Assembly (NCBI GenBank): GCA_964593905.1
Contig: CAZQLE010000074.1
Span: 1-16,332, forward strand
Length of the DNA: 16,332 nucleotides
Direction of reading: 5' to 3'
Source of the DNA: CAZQLE01 sp964593905
Lineage (GTDB): Bacteria; Chloroflexota; Anaerolineae; Anaerolineales; Anaerolineaceae
Position 1 is the first letter of the stretch. Each line of letters starts with the position of its first letter. A program made the position numbers and the translations under genes. Positions 5,954 through 13,623 of this stretch are shown one piece after another. The notes beneath the pieces were generated by a model that saw nothing but the letters and a program-made list of their open reading frames with translations, searched no databases and was not told the origin of the DNA.

Positions 5954-6880
5954 ATGTCCGTTCGTCCTCAACCCCCTGGTGTTTTTGATGACAACCCGGA
6001 ACAGCCTTTTGTGCTGTCAGATCAACCGGACAGGCAAAGTTATGCCCTGCCTGAGGTGGTGAATCGCATGATTGCGGGGGATGCAATTCAGGTGATGAAA
6101 AAACTTCCTTCGCAGTCGGTTGATCTTATTTTTATTGATCCGCCTTATTTTCTTCAACTTCCACCCAAAAAATTAACCCGCTGGAAAGTGGGTAATATTG
6201 TTGAAGGTGTGCATGATGAATGGGATCATTTTCCATCCAACGGCGCTTATGATGCGTTTCTGAACCAGGTGTTGAGCGAAGCCCAGCGGGTGATGAAGCC
6301 GAATGCGACCCTGTGGGCGATTGCAACGTATCATAATCTTTTTCGCCTTGGAAAAACGATGCAAGACCTGGGGTACTGGTTGTTAAATGATGTAGTGTGG
6401 ATTAAACCCAACCCGATGCCAAACTGGCTGCGGGTGCGGTTTACCAATGCGACCGAGACGCTGATCTGGGCCGTGCGTGATCGACAGGCGCATGGGTACA
6501 CGTTTGAAAAAAATATGGCGCGTGATTTTGGGGTGGGCAGTATTGGCGCGAATGTGTGGGTGATTCCTACCTGCACAGGCCGTGAACGCTTGCGCGATGC
6601 GTCACGGCGAAAAATTCACTCCACCCAGAAACCGTTGGAGCTGTTGCGCCGGGTGATTTTGTGTTCTTCACATGAGGGGGATGTTGTGCTGGACCCGCTG
6701 GCGGGGGTGGGCACCACGGGCTTTGCCGCTCGGATGTTAAACCGCCGGTTTATCATGGTGGAGGCAAACCCTGGGTATGTGCAGGCTGCCGCCGAGCGTT
6801 TTGCCAGCGCCGAGAGCGTGGCCGCGCAAATGCCCGAAAAACGCCTGAGACGCTATCTGACCTATTTAAAACTAAAATAA
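5954..6880 (+). CDS. Orphan beta-class DNA adenine-N6 methyltransferase, CcrM/HinfI-like
   Basis: A 308-residue S-adenosylmethionine-dependent DNA methylase. The catalytic motif IV DPPY is at 62-65 (SVDLIFIDPPYFLQLP, 55-70) and the cofactor motif I DPLAGVGTTG at 247-256, the order of the beta class. Between them, DEWDHF (88-93), TYHNLFRLG (125-133), LNDVVWIKPNPMPN (144-157) and ATETLIWA (166-173) match my memory of CcrM and M.HinfI closely, so GANTC is the likely target. Unlike CcrM (about 358 residues), it ends roughly 40 residues after motif I and the following strand, so the C-terminal DNA-reading extension is reduced or missing and specificity may differ. It has a very strong ribosome site (AAGGAGGTGA) and its own promoter. 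No endonuclease gene is beside it, which fits an orphan regulatory or protective methylase. It converges on the GntR-type regulator with 9 bases between stops. Confidence 0.93.
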   Translation: MSVRPQPPGVFDDNPEQPFVLSDQPDRQSYALPEVVNRMIAGDAIQVMKKLPSQSVDLIFIDPPYFLQLPPKKLTRWKVGNIVEGVHDEWDHFPSNGAYDAFLNQVLSEAQRVMKPNATLWAIATYHNLFRLGKTMQDLGYWLLNDVVWIKPNPMPNWLRVRFTNATETLIWAVRDRQAHGYTFEKNMARDFGVGSIGANVWVIPTCTGRERLRDASRRKIHSTQKPLELLRRVILCSSHEGDVVLDPLAGVGTTGFAARMLNRRFIMVEANPGYVQAAAERFASAESVAAQMPEKRLRRYLTYLKLK

Positions 6881-6889
6881 GCGGGGTTG

Positions 6890-7981
6890 TTATGAAACCC
6901 AGCGGATGCTGCCGCTGAACGTGGTATCGTACCCGCCCAGCGCCAGAATGGATTGCCGGGCCGGGGAGGATTGCAACCAGGCGATTAGCTGTTGAAATTG
7001 CGGCAGATAAAACGATTCGGCCGGGACCACCAGGTCATACTGTTCACGGGCCAGGAAGATAAAATCCAACCCAAAGGCAAGCGCAAGCGATTCGAGCCCC
7101 AGGCCAACGGTGGCCTGCTCTTCTGCGATGGCGCGGGCAATTTCGGAGTGTGTGTGCGCTTCCTTTGCGTAGCCGTTGATCGCAGACGGTAAAATGCCCA
7201 GTTCTTTCAGCCGGGCGTCAAACCATACGCGGGTGCCGGACCCCGATTGACGGTTGATATATTGAATGTCGGGCTGGGTCAGATCATGCAGGCTGTGAAC
7301 TTTAGCGCGATTTTCAGGGCGCAGCAATAAGCCAAGCCGCCGGTGACACAATGTGATCAGAGCGATTTTGCGGCCGGGCAAGAGCCTTTGGACAAAGGGG
7401 GCGTTATATTCCCGGGTGGCTTCATCCCACAGATGAATGCCCGCGAAATCTGCGCGGCCTTCCACCATTGCAATCAAACCTCCCAGGCTGCCAGTAAAGT
7501 TAACATGCAGTTCTGTACCGGGAATGATTTCTTGAATATGATCTGCAATGAGCGTAATGACAGGGTCATGGCTGCCAGAAAAATTCAGATCGATTTTGGG
7601 GGGAGAAAACGGGGTGTTATCTGCAACACGCCAGCGGTCTGTTGCCATTGTAAAGGCCTGGGCAATTTCTTCGAGCGAATAACCTGCGCTGAGCGCTTCG
7701 AGCAAAAACGTTTCAGCGCGGTTAACCAGGGTGGCGCGGCGCAAAGGGGTATTGCTGATTTCGGTTGTCTGTCCTTGAACCTGCGTACCCTGCCCGGCGC
7801 GGCTAATCACCAGGCCCTGCTTGGCCAATTCGTGATAGGCTCTTTGAACCGTTCCGGGTGTGCAGTGGAATGTTTCGGTGAGCTGGCGCACTGGCGGTAA
7901 ACGATCACCGGGTTTTCGTTCGCCACGCAGTATCTGTTGTCGAATTGACTCGGCAATCTGGATATAGAGGGGTTCTTCCAC
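6890..7981 (-). CDS. GntR-family regulator with molybdate-binding-like (PBP_like) effector domain
   Basis: A 363-residue one-component transcription regulator. Residues 3-70 are a GntR winged helix-turn-helix (PLYIQIAESIRQQI, LPPVRQLTETF, TPGTVQRAYHELAKQGL). Residues 80-120 form a short helical linker. Residues 130-363 are a substrate-binding-protein fold of the kind annotated PBP_like and related to molybdate-binding proteins: SGSHD (135-139), GSLGGLIAMVEGRADFAGIHL (164-184), INRQSGSGTRVWFD (242-255), TVGLGLESLALAFGLDFI (291-308) and GGYDTTFSG (349-357). The ligand is probably molybdate, tungstate or another small anion; the family name alone supports this. The GTG at 7981 is preferred over the ATG at 8155: it has AGAGG six bases upstream and a promoter directly before it, and the 58 extra residues of the longer frame do not look like protein. 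The gene is divergent from the lipoprotein, its likely target. Confidence 0.9.
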   Translation of the reverse strand: MEEPLYIQIAESIRQQILRGERKPGDRLPPVRQLTETFHCTPGTVQRAYHELAKQGLVISRAGQGTQVQGQTTEISNTPLRRATLVNRAETFLLEALSAGYSLEEIAQAFTMATDRWRVADNTPFSPPKIDLNFSGSHDPVITLIADHIQEIIPGTELHVNFTGSLGGLIAMVEGRADFAGIHLWDEATREYNAPFVQRLLPGRKIALITLCHRRLGLLLRPENRAKVHSLHDLTQPDIQYINRQSGSGTRVWFDARLKELGILPSAINGYAKEAHTHSEIARAIAEEQATVGLGLESLALAFGLDFIFLAREQYDLVVPAESFYLPQFQQLIAWLQSSPARQSILALGGYDTTFSGSIRWVS

Positions 7982-8010
7982 GGGAGGCCTCTTTTCCGAA
8001 GGATATGCTA

Positions 8011-8039
8011 AGTATAGCGGTTGAGAGGAAATACGACAA
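8011..8039 (-). promoter_or_regulatory. Promoter of the GntR-family regulator
   Basis: On the minus strand TTGTCG (8039-8034) and TATACT (8016-8011) are 17 bases apart. Transcription would begin near 8004, giving a leader of about 23 bases with the AGAGG ribosome site before the GTG at 7981. Confidence 0.5.
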
Positions 8040-8075
8040 TGAAATAAGAATGTCAAAACAAATCTGACGATTGTC
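8035..8075. promoter_or_regulatory. Inverted repeats between the divergent promoters (possible operator)
   Basis: GACAAT (8035-8040) and ATTGTC (8070-8075) are inverted copies; the left arm overlaps the -35 box of the regulator. Inside lies a second pair, GTCA (8052-8055) and TGAC (8065-8068). AAGTAT followed by GCG also occurs twice, at 8010 and 8083. None matches the known ModE operator. Short arms make chance occurrence possible. Confidence 0.25.
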
Positions 8076-8096
8076 CTACGGAAAGTATGCGATGGG

Positions 8097-8125
8097 TTGA
8101 CATGAAAATGACTGGGCGTTAAACT
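8097..8125 (+). promoter_or_regulatory. Promoter of the lipoprotein gene
   Basis: A perfect TTGACA (8097-8102) is followed after 17 bases by TAAACT (8120-8125). Transcription would start near 8132, about 27 bases before the ATG at 8159. Confidence 0.55.
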
Positions 8126-8158
8126 GCATGTACCCATTCCTTTTTCGCGGAGCATTCG

Positions 8159-8626
8159 ATGTCGTACCGTATTTATCGGTTAATTCGACCGGTCATGTTT
8201 TTTGTGCTAATTATTTTATTGTCTTCTGCCTGCCGCCCAGATCTTCCCACCCAACCACCGGCGCCTGTGCCCATTCGTGAAGCTGTGGTTGCCCCGGGAA
8301 CGGTGCTGGTGCTAACCAGACCGGACGGCAGTCGTTTTTCTTTTACTCGTGATGATATTCAAAATCTGCAAATTTCTGAATGTACAATCAATGGCGAGAA
8401 TTTTAAGGGACCTCATCTCTTCACTATTTTGCAATCTGCGGGTGTGGACGATTTTTCGCGGTTAATTATTAATGGCAAAGAAGGCTCTACAAAAATTGAA
8501 AAAGAAAAAATCTACGACACCATGATTTTGGATACCTATACCCGCCGCGGGGTTTTGCGATTTGTGACGGATACCCTGCCGGTGGAGTACTGGTTGTCGG
8601 ATGTGAGCTTGATTGAGGTGGAATAG
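8159..8626 (+). CDS. Small lipoprotein, possibly with a molybdopterin-oxidoreductase-like fold
   Basis: A 155-residue protein with a lipoprotein signal: basic N-terminus, hydrophobic stretch (11-21) and a near-consensus lipobox LSSAC with the lipidated Cys25. A Pro-rich linker follows (28-45), then a beta-rich domain (about 47-155). The segment LTRPDGSRFSFTRDDIQNLQ, the FKGPHLFTILQSAGV stretch and the closing YWLSDVSLIEVE resemble the small domain seen in secreted molybdopterin-binding oxidoreductase-like proteins, where a loop precedes 'KGxxLxxLLxxAG'. The usual cofactor cysteine cannot be identified with confidence (Cys in SECTING is the only candidate), so enzyme activity is doubtful. The start has GCGGAG six bases upstream. 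Divergence from a regulator with a molybdate-binding-like domain makes a metal or anion-linked role plausible. It may equally be a general surface lipoprotein. Confidence 0.75.
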   Translation: MSYRIYRLIRPVMFFVLIILLSSACRPDLPTQPPAPVPIREAVVAPGTVLVLTRPDGSRFSFTRDDIQNLQISECTINGENFKGPHLFTILQSAGVDDFSRLIINGKEGSTKIEKEKIYDTMILDTYTRRGVLRFVTDTLPVEYWLSDVSLIEVE

Positions 8627-8628
8627 CC

Positions 8629-9735
8629 TTACAGCAGGGTATGCCCCGGATCACTCAAAAATCGTTTTTGATAACGGATTAAAAGCAGCATCACGCCAAA
8701 CTGGGTCAGGGCATAAATAATCGTAAAAAATTGCAGAAAATAAAATAACAGTAGATCTACCACTGTGATGGCAACCAGGAGCGTGAAAAACCCGATCGCG
8801 ACTCCCTGTTTTTCTTTGCCCCACACCACTGCGCCGGCGGCTGCAAATAACAATATTCCAATAAGCCCTTCCAACCCGACCCGGATCTGAAGGAGCACAA
8901 TACCCGGCGACCCGGTCACCGCGCCACTGAGAAAAAGATCGGTGAGCAGCAATTCGAGCGCCTTTAAATCTTTGACAGCCGAAAAAATGGTCACCGGGTA
9001 CCGCACAGCCCAGACGGCCAGCCCGATCAGAGCGCCGATGAGGGCAGCGCGCAAGCGGGTTCGGGTAAACCAGCGCTCTTCTTGGTGGTGCACCCAGGCT
9101 TGAATTTTTTGCAGGAAAGTTTTCCGGTGTGGCACCAGAATGAAGCGATCTTGATGGATATATTTTCGCAGTGAAGTGGCGAGTTCGGCCAGAACCGGAT
9201 CGTCTTTTGCACTGGCGATATGGTCCAATCTTTGAAGGATCAGCCCCAGTTCTTCTTCGGACAGATCGTGATCTATGACCTCCTCGAGATCTTGCAGGGT
9301 GTAATAAAAATAGGTGCGCGAGTCGGCGCGCTGGTTCTTGCGGATGAGGAGATAGATCATGACCGTGAGCAGGAACACCGTATAGATGATCGGCGCAGCG
9401 GGGCGAAAAAAGTAGTCATTGGTGCGGGTGATGAATTTGCCCACCTCGTCGATAAACAACCCGACGCCCACCCCGGCCAGAAGCGCTGAAAGATTAAACG
9501 CCCACCGGTTGGCATAGAGTAGGGGGATCATTGCCGCAGTAAACAGAATTAGCCCACCCCACAAAACATGGGCAATGTGCAATTCTGCATTGCCAAGCTG
9601 CGGATAACCGGTGAGAAATAAAAATAACCTTGTCAGCGTTACCGAGGTGGCAAAGCTGAACAAGGTTATCAGTAGATAGACTTCTGCGTGCTGCCGCCGG
9701 ATGGCCGTCCGATTTGCATTTTTTGTTTCTGACAT
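8629..9735 (-). CDS. Multi-pass membrane protein of unknown function
   Basis: A 368-residue membrane protein with two helix groups around a soluble centre. The first group has about four helices (about 18-43, 55-74, 78-97 and 111-131) and carries polar conserved-looking motifs: HIAHVLWGG, GLFIDEVGKFI and TNDYFF. Residues 132-230 are hydrophilic and helical (QDLEEVIDHDLSEEELGLILQRLDHI), probably cytoplasmic. The second group (about 231-355) has four or so helices, ending in a basic tail. I recall similar uncharacterised proteins in Chloroflexota and Actinobacteria, all annotated hypothetical. The acidic and aromatic residues in EVGKF...NDYFF could be functional. The start ATG has GAGG five bases upstream. 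The stop codon is only two bases from that of the convergent lipoprotein, with no terminator between them. A 74-base gap separates it from dcd, which precedes it on the same strand. Confidence 0.85.
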   Translation of the reverse strand: MSETKNANRTAIRRQHAEVYLLITLFSFATSVTLTRLFLFLTGYPQLGNAELHIAHVLWGGLILFTAAMIPLLYANRWAFNLSALLAGVGVGLFIDEVGKFITRTNDYFFRPAAPIIYTVFLLTVMIYLLIRKNQRADSRTYFYYTLQDLEEVIDHDLSEEELGLILQRLDHIASAKDDPVLAELATSLRKYIHQDRFILVPHRKTFLQKIQAWVHHQEERWFTRTRLRAALIGALIGLAVWAVRYPVTIFSAVKDLKALELLLTDLFLSGAVTGSPGIVLLQIRVGLEGLIGILLFAAAGAVVWGKEKQGVAIGFFTLLVAITVVDLLLFYFLQFFTIIYALTQFGVMLLLIRYQKRFLSDPGHTLL

Positions 9736-9809
9736 TTCATCCTCAACTATGGATCACTTAATGACCCTATACGTAAAACCTCAGCCGGCCGGTGCAGTGC
9801 AGGTTGCTT

Positions 9810-10364
9810 TTAGAGTTTGGGTAGGATGATGGTTTGCTGGTTCTGATATTTCCCTTTTTTGTCTGCGTACGAGATGTTACATTCTTCATCCGCTTCAAAG
9901 AACAACACCTGGGCAATGCCCTCGTTGGCATAAATTTTTGCCGGCAGGGGGGTTGTGTTTGAAATTTCCAGGGTGACGTAACCCTCCCACTCGGGCTCAA
10001 AAGGGGTGACGTTGACAATGATGCCACAGCGGGCGTAAGTGCTTTTGCCCAGACAGATGGTTAAGACCTTGCGCGGAATACGAAAATACTCCACCGTGCG
10101 GGCCAGCGCAAATGAGTTGGGCGGGATGATACACACATCCCCTTCAAAATCGATCATCGAGCGCGGATCAAAATTTTTGGGGTCCACTGTGGCAGAATAG
10201 ACATTGGTGAAAATCTTAAACTCACGCGCAACGCGAATATCATACCCGTAGGAAGAAACGCCGTAGGAGATGACCCCCTGACGAACCTGATTGTCGACGA
10301 AGGGTTCAATCATACCGTGTTCCGTCGCCATCTTCTTAATCCAATGATCTGGTTTAATGCCCAT
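9810..10364 (-). CDS. dcd: dCTP deaminase
   Basis: Deaminates dCTP to dUTP, the precursor of dUMP for thymidylate synthase. The 184 residues match the family throughout: YGVSSYGYDIRVA (34-46), DVCIIPPNSFALARTVEYFRIP (76-97), GKSTYARCGI (106-115), NVTPFEPEWEGYVTLEISNTTPLPAKIY (118-145) and the C-terminal GKYQNQQ (171-177) that closes the active site. Ser108, Arg112 and the catalytic Glu133 correspond to Ser111, Arg115 and Glu138 of the E. coli enzyme. Whether it also hydrolyses dUTP, as bifunctional DCD-DUT enzymes do, cannot be told by eye. The ATG at 10364 has AAGGAG seven bases upstream and overlaps the end of the CapA-like gene by 11 bases; a longer frame to 10412 has no ribosome site. It is the last gene of the tight cluster with FTCD and the CapA-like protein. 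Confidence 0.96.
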   Translation of the reverse strand: MGIKPDHWIKKMATEHGMIEPFVDNQVRQGVISYGVSSYGYDIRVAREFKIFTNVYSATVDPKNFDPRSMIDFEGDVCIIPPNSFALARTVEYFRIPRKVLTICLGKSTYARCGIIVNVTPFEPEWEGYVTLEISNTTPLPAKIYANEGIAQVLFFEADEECNISYADKKGKYQNQQTIILPKL

Positions 10365-12036
10365 TTTTGATCTCCTTTGGCGTTTGAGGTTGTTGCGGAT
10401 TGGTCCACCCACTGGCGGAAAAGATGATGTTTAATAAATTCTCGCGCTCTTCGGGCAGCATCGGCCGGGCACGGGCAATATCTTCAAATTCTATGGTCAG
10501 CCATTCCACCCCCAGATATTTTCCATCATAAAAAACATGACGGTCGATAAACGCCTGGCGAGTTTCTTCGCTTTCATAATACTGGTCAAAGAAAAGATTG
10601 CCAAGCCCGTAATGAAGAAATGCATCACGGTAAAATTCGGCTGCCTGGGGCTGGTGGGCCTGACTTCCGCTGACGATAACCGCCCCTGCGGCAGCCACCC
10701 GTTTAAAATCTTCCACCAGAATGGGGTGGGCATTATAGGAATAATATTCAAGATGTTGGAAAGTTACAATGGGCAAAACGCCCTCGCCGCGCAGTTTTTT
10801 GATCTCTTTTTCAAGATAATCAAAATCGCAATGGACTGCGCCAGGCCGCAGAGCGCTGGCGGCGGCATAGCCGGGTGGTTTGGCGTTGCACCCCAGAAAC
10901 GCAAAGCGGTTCCCGTTGTGTTCAAGCAAAAGTGGTTTACGAGCGTCGGCTATGTCGTAACCCCCGCCATAATAGGGCAGATTATTTTGCCGGTATAAAT
11001 CCAGCGTGTATAACACCGCTTCGTCGCCAAAATCTTGAAAATGATCGCCCGATAAATCGATGACATCGGCGCCGATGGCCTGCAGCAGGCCAAAGTATTT
11101 GGGTTTGCTGCAAAAGACAAGGTCTTTTTCGACCGGCGGTTGGGTGCAGCGCGGCGTGAAAGGCACCTCGTTATTGATGTGCAGGATATCGGCATCTTTC
11201 AGTTCGTGGATCAGATCGCGGGCCGGATATTCGACGCCGAGCACTTCCATCATTGCGGCAGTTCCGCGCACCAGGGCGGTGACCCCGGTGAGCATCACGG
11301 TGGAGAGTTTTTGCGGGTCGCGGTTGCTGGTTGGCAGAATGGTTTGTGGGGTGAGCGTGGAAGATGCCTTTTGCAGCAGATCGTTATTTTCGCTTAGTGT
11401 AATGGGCACGCTTAGCGGGTAACGCTCAAGATCGAATTCTTTGCGCAGCGGAGACTGCCCATCGACGCGAATGATTTTCCAGCGCGGTTGGATGGCCTCA
11501 AAAGGGATGAGTGCCCAGGTGACGTTTTTTGCCTGCCAGGCAGCAGTAATCATTTTATCGGCAGGAATGATCTGGACGGATTTTGCGGCCGGGTCTCCCC
11601 ACCAGGCGGTGAAGACCGCCTGGGTGTTTTCATCAACCAGTAAATTTTGGGCCGGAAAATCGAGGCTCGGGCCGCTTTGCCAGAATTGGCGGAGCTGCGC
11701 AATGGTTATCTCATCGGTCACGGTTGGAAACGGCGCAGCAAGGGCATATACCCAGCGGCTGATGATGGCCGTATCTCCAACTGCGAGTTGCAGCGTGGCT
11801 TCTGCGGGGGCATCCACCTGCACGATCTCATCTGGGAGACTGATCTGCGCTGCGGCGCTTTGGGGCAGCGCCGGGGCGATATAGATCGTTAATGGGCCGG
11901 GCCGCGATGTGGGCTCGGCAACTAAATTTACCGGTGCGGCCGAGGGTTCGGGCTGCACTGCTGTTTGTGTCTGACAACCTGCCGAAACCAGGGCGCAGGC
12001 GAAAAAGACGACTACCGCTAGAATGTTACGACGCAT
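10354..12036 (-). CDS. CapA-like (PGA_cap) lipoprotein with an N-terminal substrate-binding-like domain
   Basis: A 560-residue exported lipoprotein: signal with lipobox VSAGC (Cys21), a Pro/Ala linker (25-48), an N-terminal domain (about 49-215) and a C-terminal CapA-like metallophosphatase-fold domain (about 245-520). The CapA part shows VMLTGVTALVRGTA (247-260), LKDADILHINNE (279-290), IDLSGDHFQDFGDEA (326-340), FQHLEYYSYN (426-435), VSGSQAHQPQ (455-464) and YGLGNLFFDQ (476-485). Several metal-site residues differ from standard CapA: GD is replaced by TG, and NNH by GDH. His332, His428 and His461 remain. The N-terminal domain looks like a phosphate-type binding protein fold; this is by general pattern only. 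CapA proteins act in poly-gamma-glutamate capsule synthesis, but this subgroup has no proven role. The ATG at 12036 lacks a clear ribosome site and lies five bases after the FTCD stop, so translation is probably coupled. Confidence 0.85.
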   Translation of the reverse strand: MRRNILAVVVFFACALVSAGCQTQTAVQPEPSAAPVNLVAEPTSRPGPLTIYIAPALPQSAAAQISLPDEIVQVDAPAEATLQLAVGDTAIISRWVYALAAPFPTVTDEITIAQLRQFWQSGPSLDFPAQNLLVDENTQAVFTAWWGDPAAKSVQIIPADKMITAAWQAKNVTWALIPFEAIQPRWKIIRVDGQSPLRKEFDLERYPLSVPITLSENNDLLQKASSTLTPQTILPTSNRDPQKLSTVMLTGVTALVRGTAAMMEVLGVEYPARDLIHELKDADILHINNEVPFTPRCTQPPVEKDLVFCSKPKYFGLLQAIGADVIDLSGDHFQDFGDEAVLYTLDLYRQNNLPYYGGGYDIADARKPLLLEHNGNRFAFLGCNAKPPGYAAASALRPGAVHCDFDYLEKEIKKLRGEGVLPIVTFQHLEYYSYNAHPILVEDFKRVAAAGAVIVSGSQAHQPQAAEFYRDAFLHYGLGNLFFDQYYESEETRQAFIDRHVFYDGKYLGVEWLTIEFEDIARARPMLPEERENLLNIIFSASGWTNPQQPQTPKEIKNGH

Positions 12037-12041
12037 GAATA

Positions 12042-13592
12042 TCAATCGGGTAAGGGCAGGTTCCCGCGCTCCTTTAAAATGGAATGCATTTTTCGTTCGG
12101 TCTCAAGCGCTTTTTGCTCCACTTCAGCCAGGCGCGCCAACATGGTTATGACCTGCGGGTGCGTTTCCATCCCTAGGGTGTTAATGCGCACATTGAGGCC
12201 GGCGCCGGTCAAAGACGCGCGCGCAAGGGCGGCGGCGCTGCCGGCATCTGAAATGGCATTTAGATTCCCCCTGGAGGCAGCGACCAGCGCCAGTTCAAGC
12301 ACGCTGACGGCTTTCTCGGCGACCGTTAACGGGACCTGGGCGGCCTGCAGGGTGGCGAGTTCAACCGCGGCGGCGCGAACCGCCAGATGTTCGGGGGTAT
12401 CTTTGGGCAGCTTGGTGGCGGTCATCAGGGCATTGAACGCGGCTGCGTCCTGATCGATGGCGCGGGTCAGCCCGGCGCGCAGCGCTTCGGCCTGGTCTCG
12501 CAGGGCAGCCATTTCCAGCTCCACTTCGGCATATTTCTTTTTGCCGACAGTCAGGCGGGCCACCATTGCCACCAGCGCGGCGGCGGCTGCGCCCGAAAAA
12601 GCGGCTGCCGATCCTCCGCCCGGTGTGGCGGTTCCGGCGGCCAGATCTTCCAAAAATTCAGGCTGGGCGGCGCCTTCGGCCGGGGCGGTGCTGGCGGCGC
12701 CTTCGTACAGGCGGTTTTCCAGAATCTGGTTGCTTTCGAGGTCATCCAGTTGCAGATACCATTTGGAGGCGTTGATCAGCGCTTCCTGTGGGATCAGGCC
12801 AACCAGTTCACTGCGCTCAATGGCAACACCGTAATGGCTTGCTTCTCGCCGGATCATCTCTAACACGCGGGCAATTGGCGTCTGGCGGTAATTGGTCAGG
12901 TTCATCGAAACCTGGGCGCGCCCTTCGACCAGAACGCCCATTGCCTTTACAAAGCGCAGCCCGCCCGAAGAATGGCGGATGGTCTTGGCAATTTTTTGGG
13001 CGATGGCGACATCACTGGTGGTGAGATAGGCGTTGAAGGCAATTAATGGCTGGCGTGCGCCGATCACTGTTGCGCCGGCCGGGCCCAGTTCAGCCGGGCC
13101 AAAATCGGGTACGCGGCTGGGATTGGTTTTGACTTCTTCTTTCAATCCTTCGTACTGGCCCTTGCGGATATTCTCCAGGTTCTGCCGGTCGGGGCGGAGT
13201 GCGGCTTCTTCATAAAGATAAACGGGAATGTTCAATTCTTTGGCGACGCGGCCACCCAGGGCTTTAGCCATTTCGACACATTCGGTCATGGTGACATCTG
13301 AGATGGGCACAAAAGGTACGACATCAGTCGCTCCGATGCGCGGGTGTTCGCCGCTGTGCTGGTTCAGATCGATCAACTGGCTGGCGCGGGCGATGCCCTG
13401 GAAGGCGGCTTCTTGAACCGCCGCGGGCGAGCCAACAAAGGTAATGACCGTCCGGTTGTGATCCAGATCGGAGTGACGATCCAATACTTTAACACCAGCT
13501 ACCGCGGCAATCGCCTGATAAATAGCGTCGACCACTTCGGGCCGGCGGGCTTCAGAGAAATTGGGGATGCATTCGACCAGAGAATTGGGCAT
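12042..13592 (-). CDS. Fused glutamate formiminotransferase / formiminotetrahydrofolate cyclodeaminase
   Basis: A 516-residue cytoplasmic bifunctional enzyme of histidine breakdown: formiminoglutamate passes its group to tetrahydrofolate, then ammonia is lost to give 5,10-methenyl-THF. The transferase (1-300) begins LVECIPNFSEAR, has HSGEHPRIGATDVVPFVP (79-96) with the conserved His83, TIRHSSGGL and AQVSMNLTNY. A linker rich in Ala and Pro (about 310-322) leads to the all-helical cyclodeaminase (about 323-516), with TPGGGSAAA, GKKKYAEVE, AIDQDAAAFN, LPKDTPE and ISDAGSAAALA. Both domains are complete. The fused form is the animal arrangement and occurs in scattered bacteria, including Chloroflexota; many bacteria keep them separate. 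The start has AGAGGT about six bases upstream. No other histidine-degradation gene (hutU, hutH, hutI) is visible here. Confidence 0.96.
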   Translation of the reverse strand: MPNSLVECIPNFSEARRPEVVDAIYQAIAAVAGVKVLDRHSDLDHNRTVITFVGSPAAVQEAAFQGIARASQLIDLNQHSGEHPRIGATDVVPFVPISDVTMTECVEMAKALGGRVAKELNIPVYLYEEAALRPDRQNLENIRKGQYEGLKEEVKTNPSRVPDFGPAELGPAGATVIGARQPLIAFNAYLTTSDVAIAQKIAKTIRHSSGGLRFVKAMGVLVEGRAQVSMNLTNYRQTPIARVLEMIRREASHYGVAIERSELVGLIPQEALINASKWYLQLDDLESNQILENRLYEGAASTAPAEGAAQPEFLEDLAAGTATPGGGSAAAFSGAAAAALVAMVARLTVGKKKYAEVELEMAALRDQAEALRAGLTRAIDQDAAAFNALMTATKLPKDTPEHLAVRAAAVELATLQAAQVPLTVAEKAVSVLELALVAASRGNLNAISDAGSAAALARASLTGAGLNVRINTLGMETHPQVITMLARLAEVEQKALETERKMHSILKERGNLPLPD

Positions 13593-13623
13593 GATTTACC
13601 TCTTTCAGGATCGGGATATTGCA

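Noticed and set aside
6884..6900. GGGTT/AACCC hairpin near the converging ends of the methylase and regulator genes, with T-rich DNA after it on the minus strand
   Set aside because: Only five base pairs and the T stretch is interrupted and begins four or more bases after the stem; too weak to call a terminator.
7982..8155. N-terminal extension of the GntR regulator to an ATG at 8155
   Set aside because: The extra 58 residues do not resemble the family, would span the regulator's own promoter, and a GTG with a good ribosome site lies exactly at the domain start.
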